DNA of 64,000 nt. Source: Nicotiana tabacum. Lineage: Eukaryota > Streptophyta > Magnoliopsida > Solanales > Solanaceae. The translations under genes were made by a program, and so were the position numbers. The number at the start of each line of letters is the position of its first letter. Positions within the stretch are counted from its first letter, which is position 1. Where the stretch lies: the NCBI RefSeq assembly GCF_000715075.1, contig NC_134101.1:120160616-120224615 (forward strand), read 5' to 3'. Positions 36,877 through 49,604 of the stretch are shown in pieces. Under the pieces are notes generated by a model that was not told where the DNA came from, made no database searches, and worked only from the letters and a program-made list of their open reading frames with translations.

Positions 36877-36892
36877 TCCTCCCTCCTTTGGA
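36877..36892 (-). other. TE5 polypurine tract
   Basis: The minus strand reads CCAAAGGAGGGAGGA directly before the LTR start TGTAACACCCC. Confidence 0.8.
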
Positions 36893-37829
36893 ACATTCAT
36901 CCTCGAATGTTAACTCTTAGAGACTTGCGAAAAATTTTCCAAAGCCTCCTTTGAACACTTGACTAAAACCAACGTGCATGCAACCAGAAAAGACACTATA
37001 CATGCCACACAAGGCCAATATCTGTAAATGGTAACACTTGGCCTCACACGGCCATTTATCATGAATAGAGCAAGATATAAATACAAGTTCATTTCAACAT
37101 TCACCGTTTATGCTGGCAGGGTTGTGAATAATATCTAACTATGGAAAAAGGTCAGCATCTTATACCATAATATTATCATCTTCGTTGTGATTGTTGTTTT
37201 CCATATACTAGAGCCTTCATATAGGGACACTACCAACTTATGGATATTTCTTCTAACTGATACTCACGCTCCCCTAAGTCAATCATATTCAATACATTCT
37301 AATACCGTTCAATATCTATAAATACATCTCCCTCTTGGCCCTCTAACTCAGGATCCTTATTGCCTTACTTATTGAGCTTTCTATCTCACACCTCCTTAAA
37401 AAAGGTTATCATCCTCATTATTAAACCTACAATGGTCATTATTTAGTAATCTTACTGCATTTACGCAACATAGTTCTTACTTTGACTTATATCCCACTTC
37501 GGGAGTTCAAAGATGTCTAAGCCACGCTCGTGTTCATTACCTTATCTAGCCTTTCTGTCTTTTAATTCTACTTTGCAACAATTTGCCTTAGGTATGACAT
37601 GCTAACTATATATATATATATATATATACCTAGTAGCACAATTACATATACTCTCATTCTAAAATAGGTAACATACCTAATTGCCTCTAAGATGGGGGCT
37701 CGAAATCCCACTGACCTCCTAATGCATACATCTGATTCTAGGTCCCTTTTAATCCTAGCACTCTCTTTCTACCTCTTCCCAACTAAAATTATGGTACTAA
37801 GCCCCTAGGCTGCCTTGAATGACTGCTAC
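36893..37829 (-). other. TE5 internal 3' part, non-coding
   Basis: Between gag and the polypurine tract, where pol would normally be. No protease, RT or integrase motif was found on the minus strand. Confidence 0.65.
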
Positions 37830-39002
37830 CCTCATAACTCAACATCAGATAGTTCTGTTCCATATGATATGGGGTGACACATCTAAAACATGCATCCATA
37901 CCTCGTAAGCACAGTCCCCCGTGTCTCCTTCTACAATACTCACATCGAGGTGGTTTCATTTGTCCAATACTCTGTTGATCTTACACTCCTTGTGCCCTTG
38001 GTCCATGACTTGTTCTCAATTGAGGACTTTGAGAATATTGGGTCTCCTCAGGCCCAAATAAATTGTCCCCTGTCTGACCTCGTCTCTTCTGTGACCTATT
38101 ACTACTCACTGCCCCTACATACTCGTCAACTTGTCTATCTTTCTTATCTTGTTGCCTTTCTCGAGCTTGTTCTAGTTGTTATCGCTATTTATGCTCCTCT
38201 AGATTATGGGTGAAAGCCTGAATCCAAGATATGTCCATATTGTCATTCAGTAAGGCTGTGGTACAAGCTTCAACTAACTTTGGTGCTAGCCCTGCCACAA
38301 CTGGTATCCTGGCTCGCATCGTATCAACCAAAGATGGGGCATACCTGGCCAACGAATCAAACCTGAGGCTGTATTGGCAAACACTCATGCCACCTTGCTG
38401 TAGGGCTAAAAACGGATTAACCTTGGCTTCCCGAATTTCCAATGGTAAGTAATGGTCCAGGAGGGCTCTGGAGAATTCTCCCCACTTTTCTGGTTATGTA
38501 TTTTGCCCTCTAGATAATTCCCATGAAACATACCAATACACAACTATATCTCGCAGCCTAAAAGCTGCTAACTTCACTGCATCCATCTTGGAAGCATGCA
38601 TAACTTGAAAGATCCTGTAAACTTGGTCAATAAAATCTTGGGGATCCTCGTACTGATCTATCCCCATGAACTCTGGAGGTCTCACAGCAATAAACTCGCA
38701 GACCCTCAAACTTTCGATCCCCTTAGAAGGTCCCACACTAGTTGGAATTCTAGTTTGTCATTGTATAGCTACTAACTGGGTCAAAAGATACACAGAACCC
38801 CTAAGATCCTAATCAGTAGGGATTGGTGGCGGTACTGGAGCTATATGAAGCTCCTCTGGTGCTAGTGAAGTAGTGGATACTCGGGAAGGTGACTCAACTC
38901 AAACCTTTGACAGATCTACATAAACTTGTGTCGATCTACTAATGCCTCCCCCTCAACAACTTTACCTTTCTGACTAGTTATAGCCATTCTTGTATCAGGC
39001 AT
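37830..39002 (-). pseudogene. TE5 gag remnant (Tekay/Del type)
   Basis: A start ATG at 39002 on the minus strand (MPDTRMAITSQKGKVV) precedes a broken N-terminus. The frame at 38736-38494 reads PPEFMGIDQYEDPQDFIDQV, then AFRLRDIVVYWYVSWE. After one stop comes PEKWGEFSRALLDHYLPLE, and the frame at 38442-38185 has MSVCQYSLRFDSLARYAP. This parallels the TE8 gag (MSVREYSMQFDSLARYAP). A CCHC region near 37945-37850 keeps CEYCRRRHGGLCLRG and CFRC but the rest of the knuckle is lost (CVTPYHME). Capsid-forming protein, now inactive. Confidence 0.85.
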
Positions 39003-39196
39003 CTTTGTACAACACATCGAATATGAGTTAGACATTCACTCCTTATGACTTAACTCTATACCGTACGATCTGGATCAGAAAGACGGGTAACCAATCCTAA
39101 ATGCCTTGCAGCTTCCTATTTATAAATGTGGTGTACAACACATCCATAAACAAGAGTCTACTAGACACGGCATTGTAGACTCCCTAGGACAAACCT
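39003..39196 (-). other. TE5 leader
   Basis: Short leader between primer site and gag. On the minus strand it shares GTCCTAGGGA, GTCTAGTAGA and GTGT.GT.C.CCACAT with the TE8 leader at 60440-60510. Confidence 0.6.
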
Positions 39197-39208
39197 GCTC
39201 TGATACCA
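39197..39208 (-). other. TE5 primer-binding site (initiator Met-tRNA)
   Basis: GCTCTGATACCA on the plus strand (TGGTATCAGAGC on the minus), three bases from the LTR edge. Confidence 0.9.
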
Positions 39209-39211
39209 ATT

Positions 39212-42200
39212 TGTCACACCCCTAACCTAGGTGAGGCGTGGCTGGCACTTGCTGTCGTACTGGCCCGAGCAAATAACTTTGCAACTCTTGAATGCTGGTG
39301 GTAACCTAGAACATACATAGGCCAATATGGCCGCAACTCTTAATATATCTTAGGCGGCCAAGCATCATATCAGCTAGCCATCATACTCAAAACATCAATA
39401 CATGTTCAGGGCGAGGAGGCCACTATGAGTATCAATATTGGACAACCTAGAAAGAAAATATAAATGTGGGCTGACAAGGCCACTAACATACTGTACATAC
39501 TGAACATGTGTCTACAAAGCCTTTAAGAATATCTGACATCAAAATATCATCGCGATAGGGCCCCGGCCTACCCATAAATCTATAACAAAATCCGATATCA
39601 TGACCTCTAGACTCGGTATACTCCGGAAGAGATGGAGTCTTACCGATTTCCCGCTGAATATCAATCCTATCTATTTGAGGGCTCGTAAAACTGATTACTT
39701 GCACTTGTAGGCATGAAGTGCAGCAGCCCAACAATGGGACATTAGCACAATAAGATGTACCAAGTATGTAAGGTAGAAAGAAAATACATATAAATAAATT
39801 CTGAAAATTGAGAAGCATGAATGAAAACAAAAATAGTATGATGAATGATAAGAATAAGAGTGAGCTTACCACGTACTGTAGATTGACTTACTAGATCGCT
39901 ATCACTTGGACCACTTGGTCCTTTAATCTGAATTGAGAAACTCAACCTATCATAAGAATCAGAACTATTCCTATCAACTATTGCTCAGTGATCTCTTGTT
40001 GAATTGTTGTTGTTACTTATTATAAGAATACAATGTGGCTCTTACATGTATCAAGGTAGACCATACGTAAGGCACAATATAACGTTACCATCTGGTGGCA
40101 CGTATGCGTAGCAAAGCAGACCGTCTGTACGACTCAAAATATTTGGGTCAGACTATGCATACACATGGGACTGTCCATAGCTAACCTTTATCTTACCTAT
40201 GCATTTCATAGACCGTCCATAGGTTAACCTTTATTATCCCCCTACACGTTCATAGACCGTCCATAGAGAACATACTTATGCATAAATAACATTACAACAA
40301 CATGCAACAATCAATATCTTACAAGCTAGGTACTCGTGTCTATAACGTACAACTTCTTCTAGTACTTTTGGTAACTCTCAGTTCGTATTCGACAACTAGT
40401 ATTCCCTACTCATTAGCTTTAAGGAAACTCATAACTACTCTTAGATTTACATATCCATCTTGACATACTAGTAAAAAGCTTTCAAGATTCGTATAATCTT
40501 GCCATTACAAATTCATTTGGTACATCGTAAGGCTCGTATTTCATATTCTTTCAAGCGACTCATCACATTCGTTAACTCAATCTTTACTTCCTTTAATGTA
40601 TGGAATATCACTACTATTTCCGCATGCACATGATTATTCTAGTTAGGTAGTACAATGCATTTCATAACTTATTTGACCTTACATTCTTCTACATATGGTC
40701 TATTCTTCATTCGTTAGTTTGCTCATTCACAACCTTTAAATTTACTGGAAGGTTCTTGTTAAGCAACTTATCACATCTCTTAATTTACATCCTCTCACTT
40801 ATTAGCATTAGGGATCTTCCGTAGCTACCTTCACTAACCAGTGAAAACTACTTCGTCCATTTGATAAGATCATAGGATCTATACATAATTTCTTATCGTG
40901 ATCCATTTATGATTTACCATTAAACGAAGGCTATATTTCTCGTCGTAGACTCAACATAAGTTCTTTGAGGTCTCTACTTATTTCTAGGAATTATATGTGT
41001 ATTACAACTACGAGTAACTCATTATCTATATTCACTTTTGAACTATTAGAGGCTCTTAACCCATCAACATAGAACATACACTAGGACTCATCCCCTAAAA
41101 CCTTTTATAAGGGTGACGTCACTACGGAATCATGCTGGAAGAAGAAAGGGAAAGCCTTACATACCTTTAAGTTGATCCTTCGACGAAGATGGTGGGAAAG
41201 TCTCCTCTTCAATATAATCTGCACCAATGAAGATAACACTACTATCAACAATAGTAACACATCAACTAGCTACCACATGGCAAGCTTCTTCTACGGCAAA
41301 TCGGACAGCATCTCCCCCGTTTTTTTCACCTCCCTCAAGGTCACAACATTAACAATAATAGGACACCTTTAATCCATATATCCAGAAGCTTAAAAATACG
41401 AGAACTACCCAATCATACCATATAACAACAACAATAGGGCCAACGTTAAGCATAGAAATAGCTAGCTTACGATACATCGAGCGACAAGCTCGGTCCTTAA
41501 ATAACAACAAAACATTAATCTACACTTCTTCTTCTCATCAAGTTAAATATTAACAAAACACACACACGCACATATATATTATCTCCCAAAACTTCATCCA
41601 CAAAAACATCATAAAAAATACCTCAAAATAGTCCAACATGGTATCGCAACTTCTATACGTCTTTTGACCATCAACTCATAACTTCTAGCTTCAAACAACA
41701 TAGCTAGGGCTTAGATATGATAAAACTTATGTAGGAGAAGAAGAGATTACCTTTGAAGAGCAATAAACACTCCAAGAACAACTCTCCTTAAACATTAAAG
41801 AACTCACAACACATCAACAACATCATATAAGTGATCTTCACCACTTCTACAACACTTTTAATGAAGAACTTAAGGAGGTTTGGCCTTGGATTTGTGTATG
41901 AATCATTAGGATATGCTTAGAGAGAGTTTAGAGCTGCTTGGAGGTCTGATTTTAGTTGAAAATGTTCTTTAGAGACGAAAGTTATCACTTTATATTACAT
42001 GGTAAGCTTCCACCGACTTTGTGGGTCCTAAGGAAGCTGCTTGTGCAGTCTCGCAAAAACGTGAATGTCTCTCTATTCCGATATCGTATCGACAAACGGT
42101 TTAATGCGCTGAAGTAGACTCGTAGATCATCAATTTGATGGGTTAATTTCCCCGTATCTTAAAGTATATTTAGAGAAAAGCTCAGTGATATTAGATTAAA

Positions 42201-42499
42201 TTATAAATTTAACTTGCGACAACTTTTGTCGTGTTTTGTTTTACAACTTGTTTGACTTAGAAACAAAACATACAAATATTATATGATTCAATTACCTTAA
42301 AACATGAACTCCTTAGGATATTAAGCACTCCTAGTTTACCCCAAAAGTACGGTTTATAACATCTTCGATTCATTTAACCTCCAACCCTCACAATACTTCC
42401 TTAACACTTGTTTTAACCCATCATTATCTTTGTAAAGGTCCTTAGGATCTCCATATTACATTGATTAACTTAAGATACATGAAAGTATGGGATGTTACC
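39212..42499 (-). repeat. TE5 5' LTR
   Basis: 3288 bp, TGTCACACCCCTAACC to GGGATGTTACC. It has no TE6 insertion and so serves as the empty site (41557-41590). Frames inside (39483-39872 minus, 129 codons) have no domain and are disrupted in the sister LTR. Confidence 0.9.
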
Positions 42500-42504
42500 A
42501 TTGT
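42500..42504. repeat. TE5 target-site duplication, right copy
   Basis: ATTGT follows the TE5 end GATGTTACC, where the usual terminal CA has mutated to CC. Confidence 0.9.
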
Positions 42505-42615
42505 AGTGATCCTATTACCCTCGTGTGGGTTCGCAAGCACTTCGAGGTCTCGCAAAATATTCTCTTAAGCTCGAGTTCGGCTTAATCTCGTTAGAAAAAA
42601 TTCTGGGGCTTTACA
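42500..42615 (-). repeat. TE2 3' LTR, block 3 of 3
   Basis: It starts with the second ATTGT (42500-42504), matches the right LTR from 48961 (GTGTGGGTTCG, CAGCACTTCGAGGT, CTTAAGCTCGAGTTC) and ends GGGGCTTTACA at 42615. That is the U3 terminus, since the element is on the minus strand. Confidence 0.85.
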
Positions 42616-42632
42616 ATCTCTCCCACTTAGAA
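42616..42632 (-). other. TE2 polypurine tract
   Basis: The minus strand reads CTAAGTGGGAGAGAT directly before the LTR start TGTAAAGCCCC. It is the expected plus-strand DNA primer site of an LTR element and fixes the orientation as minus. Confidence 0.65.
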
Positions 42633-45600
42633 ACATTCATCCTCGAATGTCAAGGTGAATACATAATCAAGTTCAAATATCCAATCATAACCTTTCTAAA
42701 CCATTGCACCAAATGACCTCATTATTACTCATCCCTTTTGACTAACTCATCCCTCTCTAAATTTTCGTCACCTGTCAGCGAGCCACAAGGATACAAATAA
42801 AGGAGCCGCACTGCTTCATATATCATAGTAATATCAACAATATAACAACGATCTCATATGCCTCAAATCATAACTGCATAGTCACATTCGGCATCACAAC
42901 AATAAAAATTTATTATAATGAGTCAAATCTAGCCATCATAGGCCATAACTTAATCAACAACACCAATATATGTGCAACCCTCAACTTATAATCAAGATAA
43001 ATAAATTACTTACTCACTTCATGGAGTCAAAATATGATATTCACCAAATCTAAAACTTCTATGAAATAGTCATAAATGTAGTTCCGAACAAGTGTGGATA
43101 TCCAATTTTCATATTCACCTAGGCCACCCAAGCGACCTCCTCGAAGTCATGATTACGCTAATATACTTTAAATGAAACAATAATTTGAATTCCCAACCAA
43201 GGACTCGCGTAACAAGAATCTCAATAGATCTTTTCTCGTAAATCAAACCATAACTATTAATATCCAAACATGCTACCAAGAATAGAGAATAGCATTACCT
43301 TTAAGGTTGTCTATAGAAATCACACGTACCTCTCCATCAACATATTTTCGTAGTTAGACAAATAACACATCAAATCTATTAAAGGTAGCTTTGGTAGCAA
43401 AGTAAACTTACGTGCACGCCTTCACTCTTTTTAGAAACCATGCGCAACCTCGAAAAAGAAGGCGCTTCCATCTGCACCTTGCAACACTTTTCATTACAAT
43501 TCCATTATATGAATATTATATTTCTTAAACTCATGTTCTTGGTGAAGTCCGTCCAAAAAATAACTTTACACTTGAGATGCCATATACTTATTTTCATCCC
43601 TACATTTTTTATAGTTCTCTTAGAACCAAGGTTTCACCATAAGGCTTAAAGTAACATTACATAAGTAATTTATGGGTTAGGATCTTATTTACCAACTTTC
43701 TCGCGGAAAAGATTTCAAAATCATGCAACTCCTTTATTCGAATATTATTCATGATGTCATTCATCCATTCGAAACTCTTGAGACTTAAGTTCATCTGCAT
43801 CCATTTAGAATATTACTTCATCCCTTCAAAAGTCAAGAACGACATTGTCTTACCTTATTCGCCAATAATGTGTAGTTTATCTCCTCGCCCTTACGGAAAT
43901 CACAACTGGAATTTCTTCAATCCTCAACATGTTAATCATCATAGCTAGCTTTCCCTTTTTGTAGAAAATATTCATTCCCTACTATTACTATGTTTGTGAC
44001 ACACACCAACCATCGATTTCTTAATGTCGATGTTTGTGGTTCCATTCTCTAGGAATTTCTTATCTTCATAATATCACCACTACATGTAGGGCTTCGACAC
44101 TTGGCCTTCAATATGACCCTGATGGTATTTCCACCTCTTAAGGATTATTTCTCCCTTCAGACATACTGCATCCACTTGGGAATCATGTCTTAACTTATAT
44201 AGCCCACTTCATGTTTAGGAATACACTTGGAAAGATATTTCTCAATTCCCTCCACCTACTTTTGCGCAATAACATCTCATGTTTATTCACCTCCCCCCCC
44301 CCCCATTTTTTTGAACTGGTATTCAAGTATTCAAGTCAGTTCATACCTAACTCGAACTTCTAAGACTCATTTGAACCATTTGTTTATTCATTAGCAACTT
44401 GTTCGACAATAACAATCTATCTCTTTAAATTCCACAACAAAAATATTATATCTCTTTCATTTACACCAAGCTTGTAGCCTTGATGCAACCTCATTTGTTC
44501 TTCTTGTACTTATTTTTTTTTCAAGATGGTACTTGATAAATTCAACTTGACTTTTCTGTTTCCGCCAAGCAATATCTCTCTTTCCTTCACCCATCACCTT
44601 AAGGTGAAATTACATGTATGGCTCACCCCACTAAAGAGTGAGTCCATTCACAAGCTTCTATGTTTCTCCTATAGACTTTACAAAGTCTTTTAAACTATAA
44701 GTACACTTGCTCGGTACACTTATGTGTCTACCCTAATGTTAAGGGTCATTTATTTCCCAATTAAGAATCTCTTCGCATAGTATCCACTTTCGACTGAGTT
44801 TGACTCCGATCTCGTGATCATCATATTCGTGTTATCTTTAGATCCCGACGATATGATTGAACTTCTACACTCATTAAAGCTATCTTGGTTCCTTTCCCTT
44901 CTTAAATACCACGACACTTTCAATCCACATCTCATGTTACTAAGTATATTCATCCTCCACCCTTACTACAATATCATGATTAACATATTTCTCTTTCTGT
45001 ATCTGTACATACCTCATAACTTTACTAACGTGCACGCTTATTGATCATGGCTCAGATATGCATTTGAAGTACAACTCTGTTGTGTTATTCATGTGTTGAT
45101 ATTCACATATATTTTTCTGCAAGTACAACTTCCTTATGCTTTTGAGTCCATGCTCGAATATGTCATTAGCAACTACGACTCCCTTAGGTTCTTAGCCGAA
45201 GCTTAACCATTTTGAACAAGTACAAATGCTTCACATGAATTCGTATATCACAAATTTATGCAGCTTTTAATAATAACTATTTTTTTGCGATAATAATACA
45301 AGCAACTTACAACCTATCTTTACATGCCACATAGATTTTCAAACCACGCCTCAGTACGCATTTTTTTCTTTCTCTTTTTCCTTTTTGATCATACCCTTAC
45401 CACCTATACCATTTAACATGTGTTTACACAATGTGAGCCTCCATATCTAAAAGGATATCCTTATTCCCATTTCCATACAACATCTTTAGGATGTATGAGA
45501 CATCAATACATATCTTTGAAACACTTACAAATCGTCGACTTTCAAAATGTAATATTGTTGTTCTCCAACTATTTAGCCTTAATTCGTTCATGTAGTATTT

Positions 45601-46774
45601 TGCCACCCATCAAAAGTATTAACCTAGCCTCATACATTATTAGACACGTTCAACCCTTTTTACAATTTAAGAGCTTTAATCAACCCACGTTCAGCTGTTC
45701 CATTGGCCCATTTAAAGAGTTTTGGAGCATATTCTAGAAACTTTACCTTTCACAAATTTATCAATATCAAAATTAAACATACCTCATCTATACAACTTTA
45801 ATATTATCCTCTCATGATAACTTGCCTTCTAGACAATTTATGTTACTCCTTTAACCTCCGTGGTTATGCCTTGTGTACACTTTATACCTTTGGCATGTCT
45901 TCTACTTATCCATTCAAGTACCATTACATCATTGCAATGTATATCAATATTTATTATTAACAATTAATTCCCTTCATAATTCCTTGATCACTCAGAAACG
46001 CGCTTGATACTCTAGATGTGTCGTTGTTAGCTCATCTGATATGAAAATGACTACAACCTGTCATACCTAGTGTCCATCTGGCCCACATCAACTTTCAATA
46101 TCTGTCTAGAATCTCGGGATATGAACTCCTTTAGCCAACTCAAAAATATAACATTCACTCGACTGAACTTTACCTCTTCTTGTTCTACTTGCCTTCACAA
46201 CTGGTATCTAACATATTATATTCATGCCTTTTTTCCCGAGCAATCCCAACCATATACCAGACCACTAGGGTCATGCCCTCTTAAGATGCGATTATTCTTT
46301 TTGGTAGCATAAATTTCCTGCAATTCTCGATGTATCACGATAACGATCAACGAGATTCCCATCTTATCTTCCTTCAAACAGTCATTAGCTCTTGACAAAA
46401 CAAATATGATTCGTTATTGCATCATTCAATTTGAATCCATTTTATTTCATTTCTTATCTTTGCCCACATATTCATATTCATAGGCACTGACTCTTTCTTG
46501 GCAGGTCATCTAGTAGCTACTGTCGTTACTTAAATCTCAAGCATTATGCTCAGCACTTTCCTTCGTAAACCTCATCTAGATATCAATACATATGGACAAT
46601 CTTCTTCTCACTTCAAGCTCTAACGCATGATCTAGAGAGAGAAGAAAGGAATGAGACAATCCTACAATTTCCGTATAGCCTTCCCGATATGGGTGTGGTG
46701 CACAACACACCAATAAGGAGAACTCTACTAGACACGATTCCATAGACTTCCTAGTACTCGAATTAGAATGTAAT
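42616..46774 (-). other. TE2 internal region, no recognisable gag or pol
   Basis: This is 4.2 kb between polypurine tract and primer site. Open frames are all short (under 106 codons) and show no RT, integrase, protease or CCHC motif on either strand. The first part after the primer site (minus strand, 46774 down to about 46680) shares GTCTAGTAGAG and neighbouring text with the leaders of TE5 and TE8. This supports a Tekay-like origin. A run of about 13 C lies near 44292-44304. It is either a fully decayed coding region or a non-autonomous derivative. Confidence 0.6.
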
Positions 46775-46786
46775 GCTCTGATACCA
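46775..46786 (-). other. TE2 primer-binding site (initiator Met-tRNA)
   Basis: The minus strand reads TGGTATCAGAGC, complementary to the 3' end of plant initiator Met-tRNA. It lies four bases from the LTR edge at 46791. Confidence 0.9.
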
Positions 46787-48760
46787 AGTTTGTCACGACC
46801 CAAAATCACGTGACCGACACCTGTCACACTATCCAACCCGGATGAACCAAACCGTACAAGAATGTCCATCTATATGCAAAGTAAATACATGCGGAAGCCT
46901 TTTTGAAAACACAATCATTTTAAATGATTAAAACCATACATGAAACAAGATCTTTAAATCCATTATTTTTCAATAATTGAAAAATACAAAAGAATAACAA
47001 TATTTCTTTCATGCATGACTTACGAATAGCTCTTGATTACAACTCCAAAAGAATAACAATTGTCTATGGAATCTCTAAGACACAATAATGAAGTAAATAC
47101 TTGGACCCATTCATGCTCTTTATCATTTTAAATAAAAAGACTAGAAAGATGTAAATCATGATACAAACTTTTAAAACATCCATACCAACTCATGGTTCTA
47201 ATAAAAATCATATAAAATCATTTCAACTTCATTAAGTCATTGAAATCACTTTCATCTCCTTAGGCCTAAATATAATAAAATCATCTTTTACCTTTCCACC
47301 GGGAGTACTATACCGACACCGACATAATAAACAACTACTAGGTGATCGACCTAGCAAGAAGTATTTGAACTACTTGTCTGGGCAGCTTCCGGTAGTGCCG
47401 CACGAGTCGACTTAACCTCATTACTCTAAGTAATGATTATTTTCCCTCACAATGGGGGACTTTATCCCACAAATCTCGGCTTAGCCTTGGAATGTGTCCC
47501 TACATCGGCACGTGTAGTTCCATGGTAACGAACTCAACATTCGAACCAATCTCGGTGATCTCCACTAGTAACTCCCAAAACATTTGATATTTCAAAAATA
47601 GATTCATAGCATATTAGCCTCAAAGGATATATTTTTATCAAATCATTTCTCATGGCTAAACTAAACCATTTGAATAAAACAATCAAACATATGATCTTTT
47701 TCATGTTAAAGTCTTTAGCAAATTAACATCCATCTTTCAAAGATAGAATGAGTGCTATCCATTAATCATGTTTCAAAAGGAAATACTTTTCATAAAAATA
47801 CATCTTTATCACTCAAATATTTTATATTCTTTCCAATACTCAAGTTTGAATAAAACTTATAACATTTTCCTCAAGCATCGTTTGACATCAAATCTATAAA
47901 AACAAGATTTTCCAATTGTAAAACAACAAAACTTTCTTTATGCAATACAACTTAAAATACATGGTGACATCCTTTCCCGATTGTCCCCACACGTATGGAT
48001 GCACATTTACAAATCAACTCACGAAATAACTCAAATATGATTTAGAGAAAATTCCTCAAGAAGAGTAAGTATTAATCAACTTACCTCAAGTCCAAGCTTC
48101 AACTATTACTACGATGCTCCAATTTGTTTAAAGTCCCCAAATTCCATCACAAGTCGATATCTACATTTATGAGTTCACATAAATCATTAACGTGTCACAA
48201 CAATACCAATTAAACCAACTAAGCTCCTAACACTTAGTTCTAACTTCACAACTTTCCTAAAAATCCTTATTTCACCATTTGAAGTTCAATCCTTGAATGT
48301 CAACTCCAATTCATCCATTAAATATGTTATGGAATCTAGTCGTTCCATTAAAAACTCAAAACGACGTCGTTCATATAAACCAAACACTATTCATCTTCCC
48401 TACCAACAAGCTTTTCAATGTCAAAGCTTGGGTTCATCTATTCCACTCTTTCAACAATTTCTCCAACTCATAAGTAATTTTAAAACACTCATTTATACTC
48501 CATAAATAGGTTTCAAGTAGTGAGAATTACTTTTAGAAGCAAACCCTAGAAAATCCCTCTTTTGGTGTTCTTGGTGGATTTGATGAAATCTAGCAAACCC
48601 AAGGATGTTGCAATGTTAATACTAGTGTTTATCAACATTAATTAGCACAAAACATGGATAAAAACTCACCTTGGAGTATATGGAATGCCCATGGCCGAGA
48701 GCCTCTCTCTCTAGAACCCGAAACCTTCAAAATCTTCTTTCTCTCTCCCCCCAAACCCCC

Positions 48761-48771
48761 TATTTTTATAA
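48761..48771 (-). promoter_or_regulatory. TATA-like box in TE2 5' LTR
   Basis: The minus strand reads TTATAAAAATA followed by GGGG and a GA-rich leader. It is positionally conserved with 29048-29058 in the sister LTR. Likely the U3 promoter of TE2; inference. Confidence 0.45.
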
Positions 48772-48778
48772 AAAATAG

Positions 48779-48858
48779 CCTGCGTAGCCTATGCAACATA
48801 AGTCTTCCCCCCTCACTTTCATTCTGTTTTTGCCTACGCAACAAGAAGGCTACGCAGG
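48779..48858. repeat. 12-bp perfect inverted repeat in TE2 LTR
   Basis: CCTGCGTAGCCT at 48779-48790 is the exact reverse complement of AGGCTACGCAGG at 48847-48858, with a 56-nt loop. Related GCGTAGCC/GGCTACGC text recurs in the sister LTR near 29067-29155. It lies immediately upstream of the TATA-like box on the minus strand, so it could be a protein-binding or structural element. Confidence 0.7.
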
Positions 48859-49058
48859 TCTGCTGGAATCCTTTCCTCCCACTTTGCTCAATCATTCCAA
48901 GCTATGCCTTTAACCATGCAACTTGAGGACCTTAAATCCATCTTACCTTCATGCCCAAGTATTGTAATGATCCTTTTTCGTGTGGGTTCGCCAGCACTTC
49001 GAGGTATCACAAAATATTCTCTTAAGCTCGAGTTCAGCTTAATCTTGTTAGAAACTCG

Positions 49059-49589
49059 GGCTATAACTTGAATCACGATGGACTTCAAGCATTTATTAGT
49101 TCTTCCATCATTCAGCAGACCCTTCTCATCGCTTCCAAATCATATAGATACGCCTCGCAGTACTAACATACTCATCACATAGCCACAACCATCATTTCCA
49201 CTAACAGGGACACTACCGAACATATAAGTTCAAAAACACTTGTTCACACAATCAGCACCTCGGCGCTCCCCCTATAGGCAAAGATCCAACCTCAAGTCCT
49301 CCAGACTGGCCCACCATAAACTCACAGAGATAACACCTCGCCCCTCGATCGGGTAATCACAAGCCATTGAGGCACATCTGATACTGAGCGCCCATGCGCG
49401 CATACGAACGCGTGGAAGGAATTTCAAAAGTTTCTTTTCAAGATGAATCAATGACGCACGATAAGAATTCAAGAATGTGAAGTTTTCCTAAAGGTTCTGC
49501 AGCCTCTTGAGGATAAATACAGACGTCTCCGTACCGATCTGCGAGACTCTACTAAACCGCCTCATAACTCGCGAGACCAATTAACCTAG
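49059..49589 (-). repeat. TE7 left internal fragment
   Basis: It matches 56909-57442 (for example CTTGAATCACG, GTTCTTCCAT, ACTAACATACTCATCACATAG) and begins at the truncated end of the TE2 LTR. The 66-codon frame at 49272-49472 is shared with 57083-57325 but has no domain. Confidence 0.9.
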
Positions 49590-49601
49590 GCTCTGATACC
49601 A
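49590..49601 (-). other. TE7 primer-binding site, left unit
   Basis: GCTCTGATACCA next to TGTCACG at 49605. Confidence 0.9.
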
Positions 49602-49604
49602 ACT

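Larger units (their letters stand above)
46791..49058 (-). repeat. TE2 5' LTR, uninterrupted but truncated at its far end
   Basis: It runs from TGTCACGACCC to about 49058, where the terminal 20 or so bases present at 42596-42615 are missing and TE7 sequence begins. It is the empty-site control for both nested insertions: CTTATTTCACCATTTG (48267 region) for TE3 and CAAGTATTGTAATGATCC (48956 region) for TE5. About 250 bp near 47103 are deleted relative to the left copy. Confidence 0.85.

Noticed and set aside
44281..44310. Run of about 13 C as a regulatory site
   Set aside because: Homopolymer with no conserved context; may be slippage or sequencing error.
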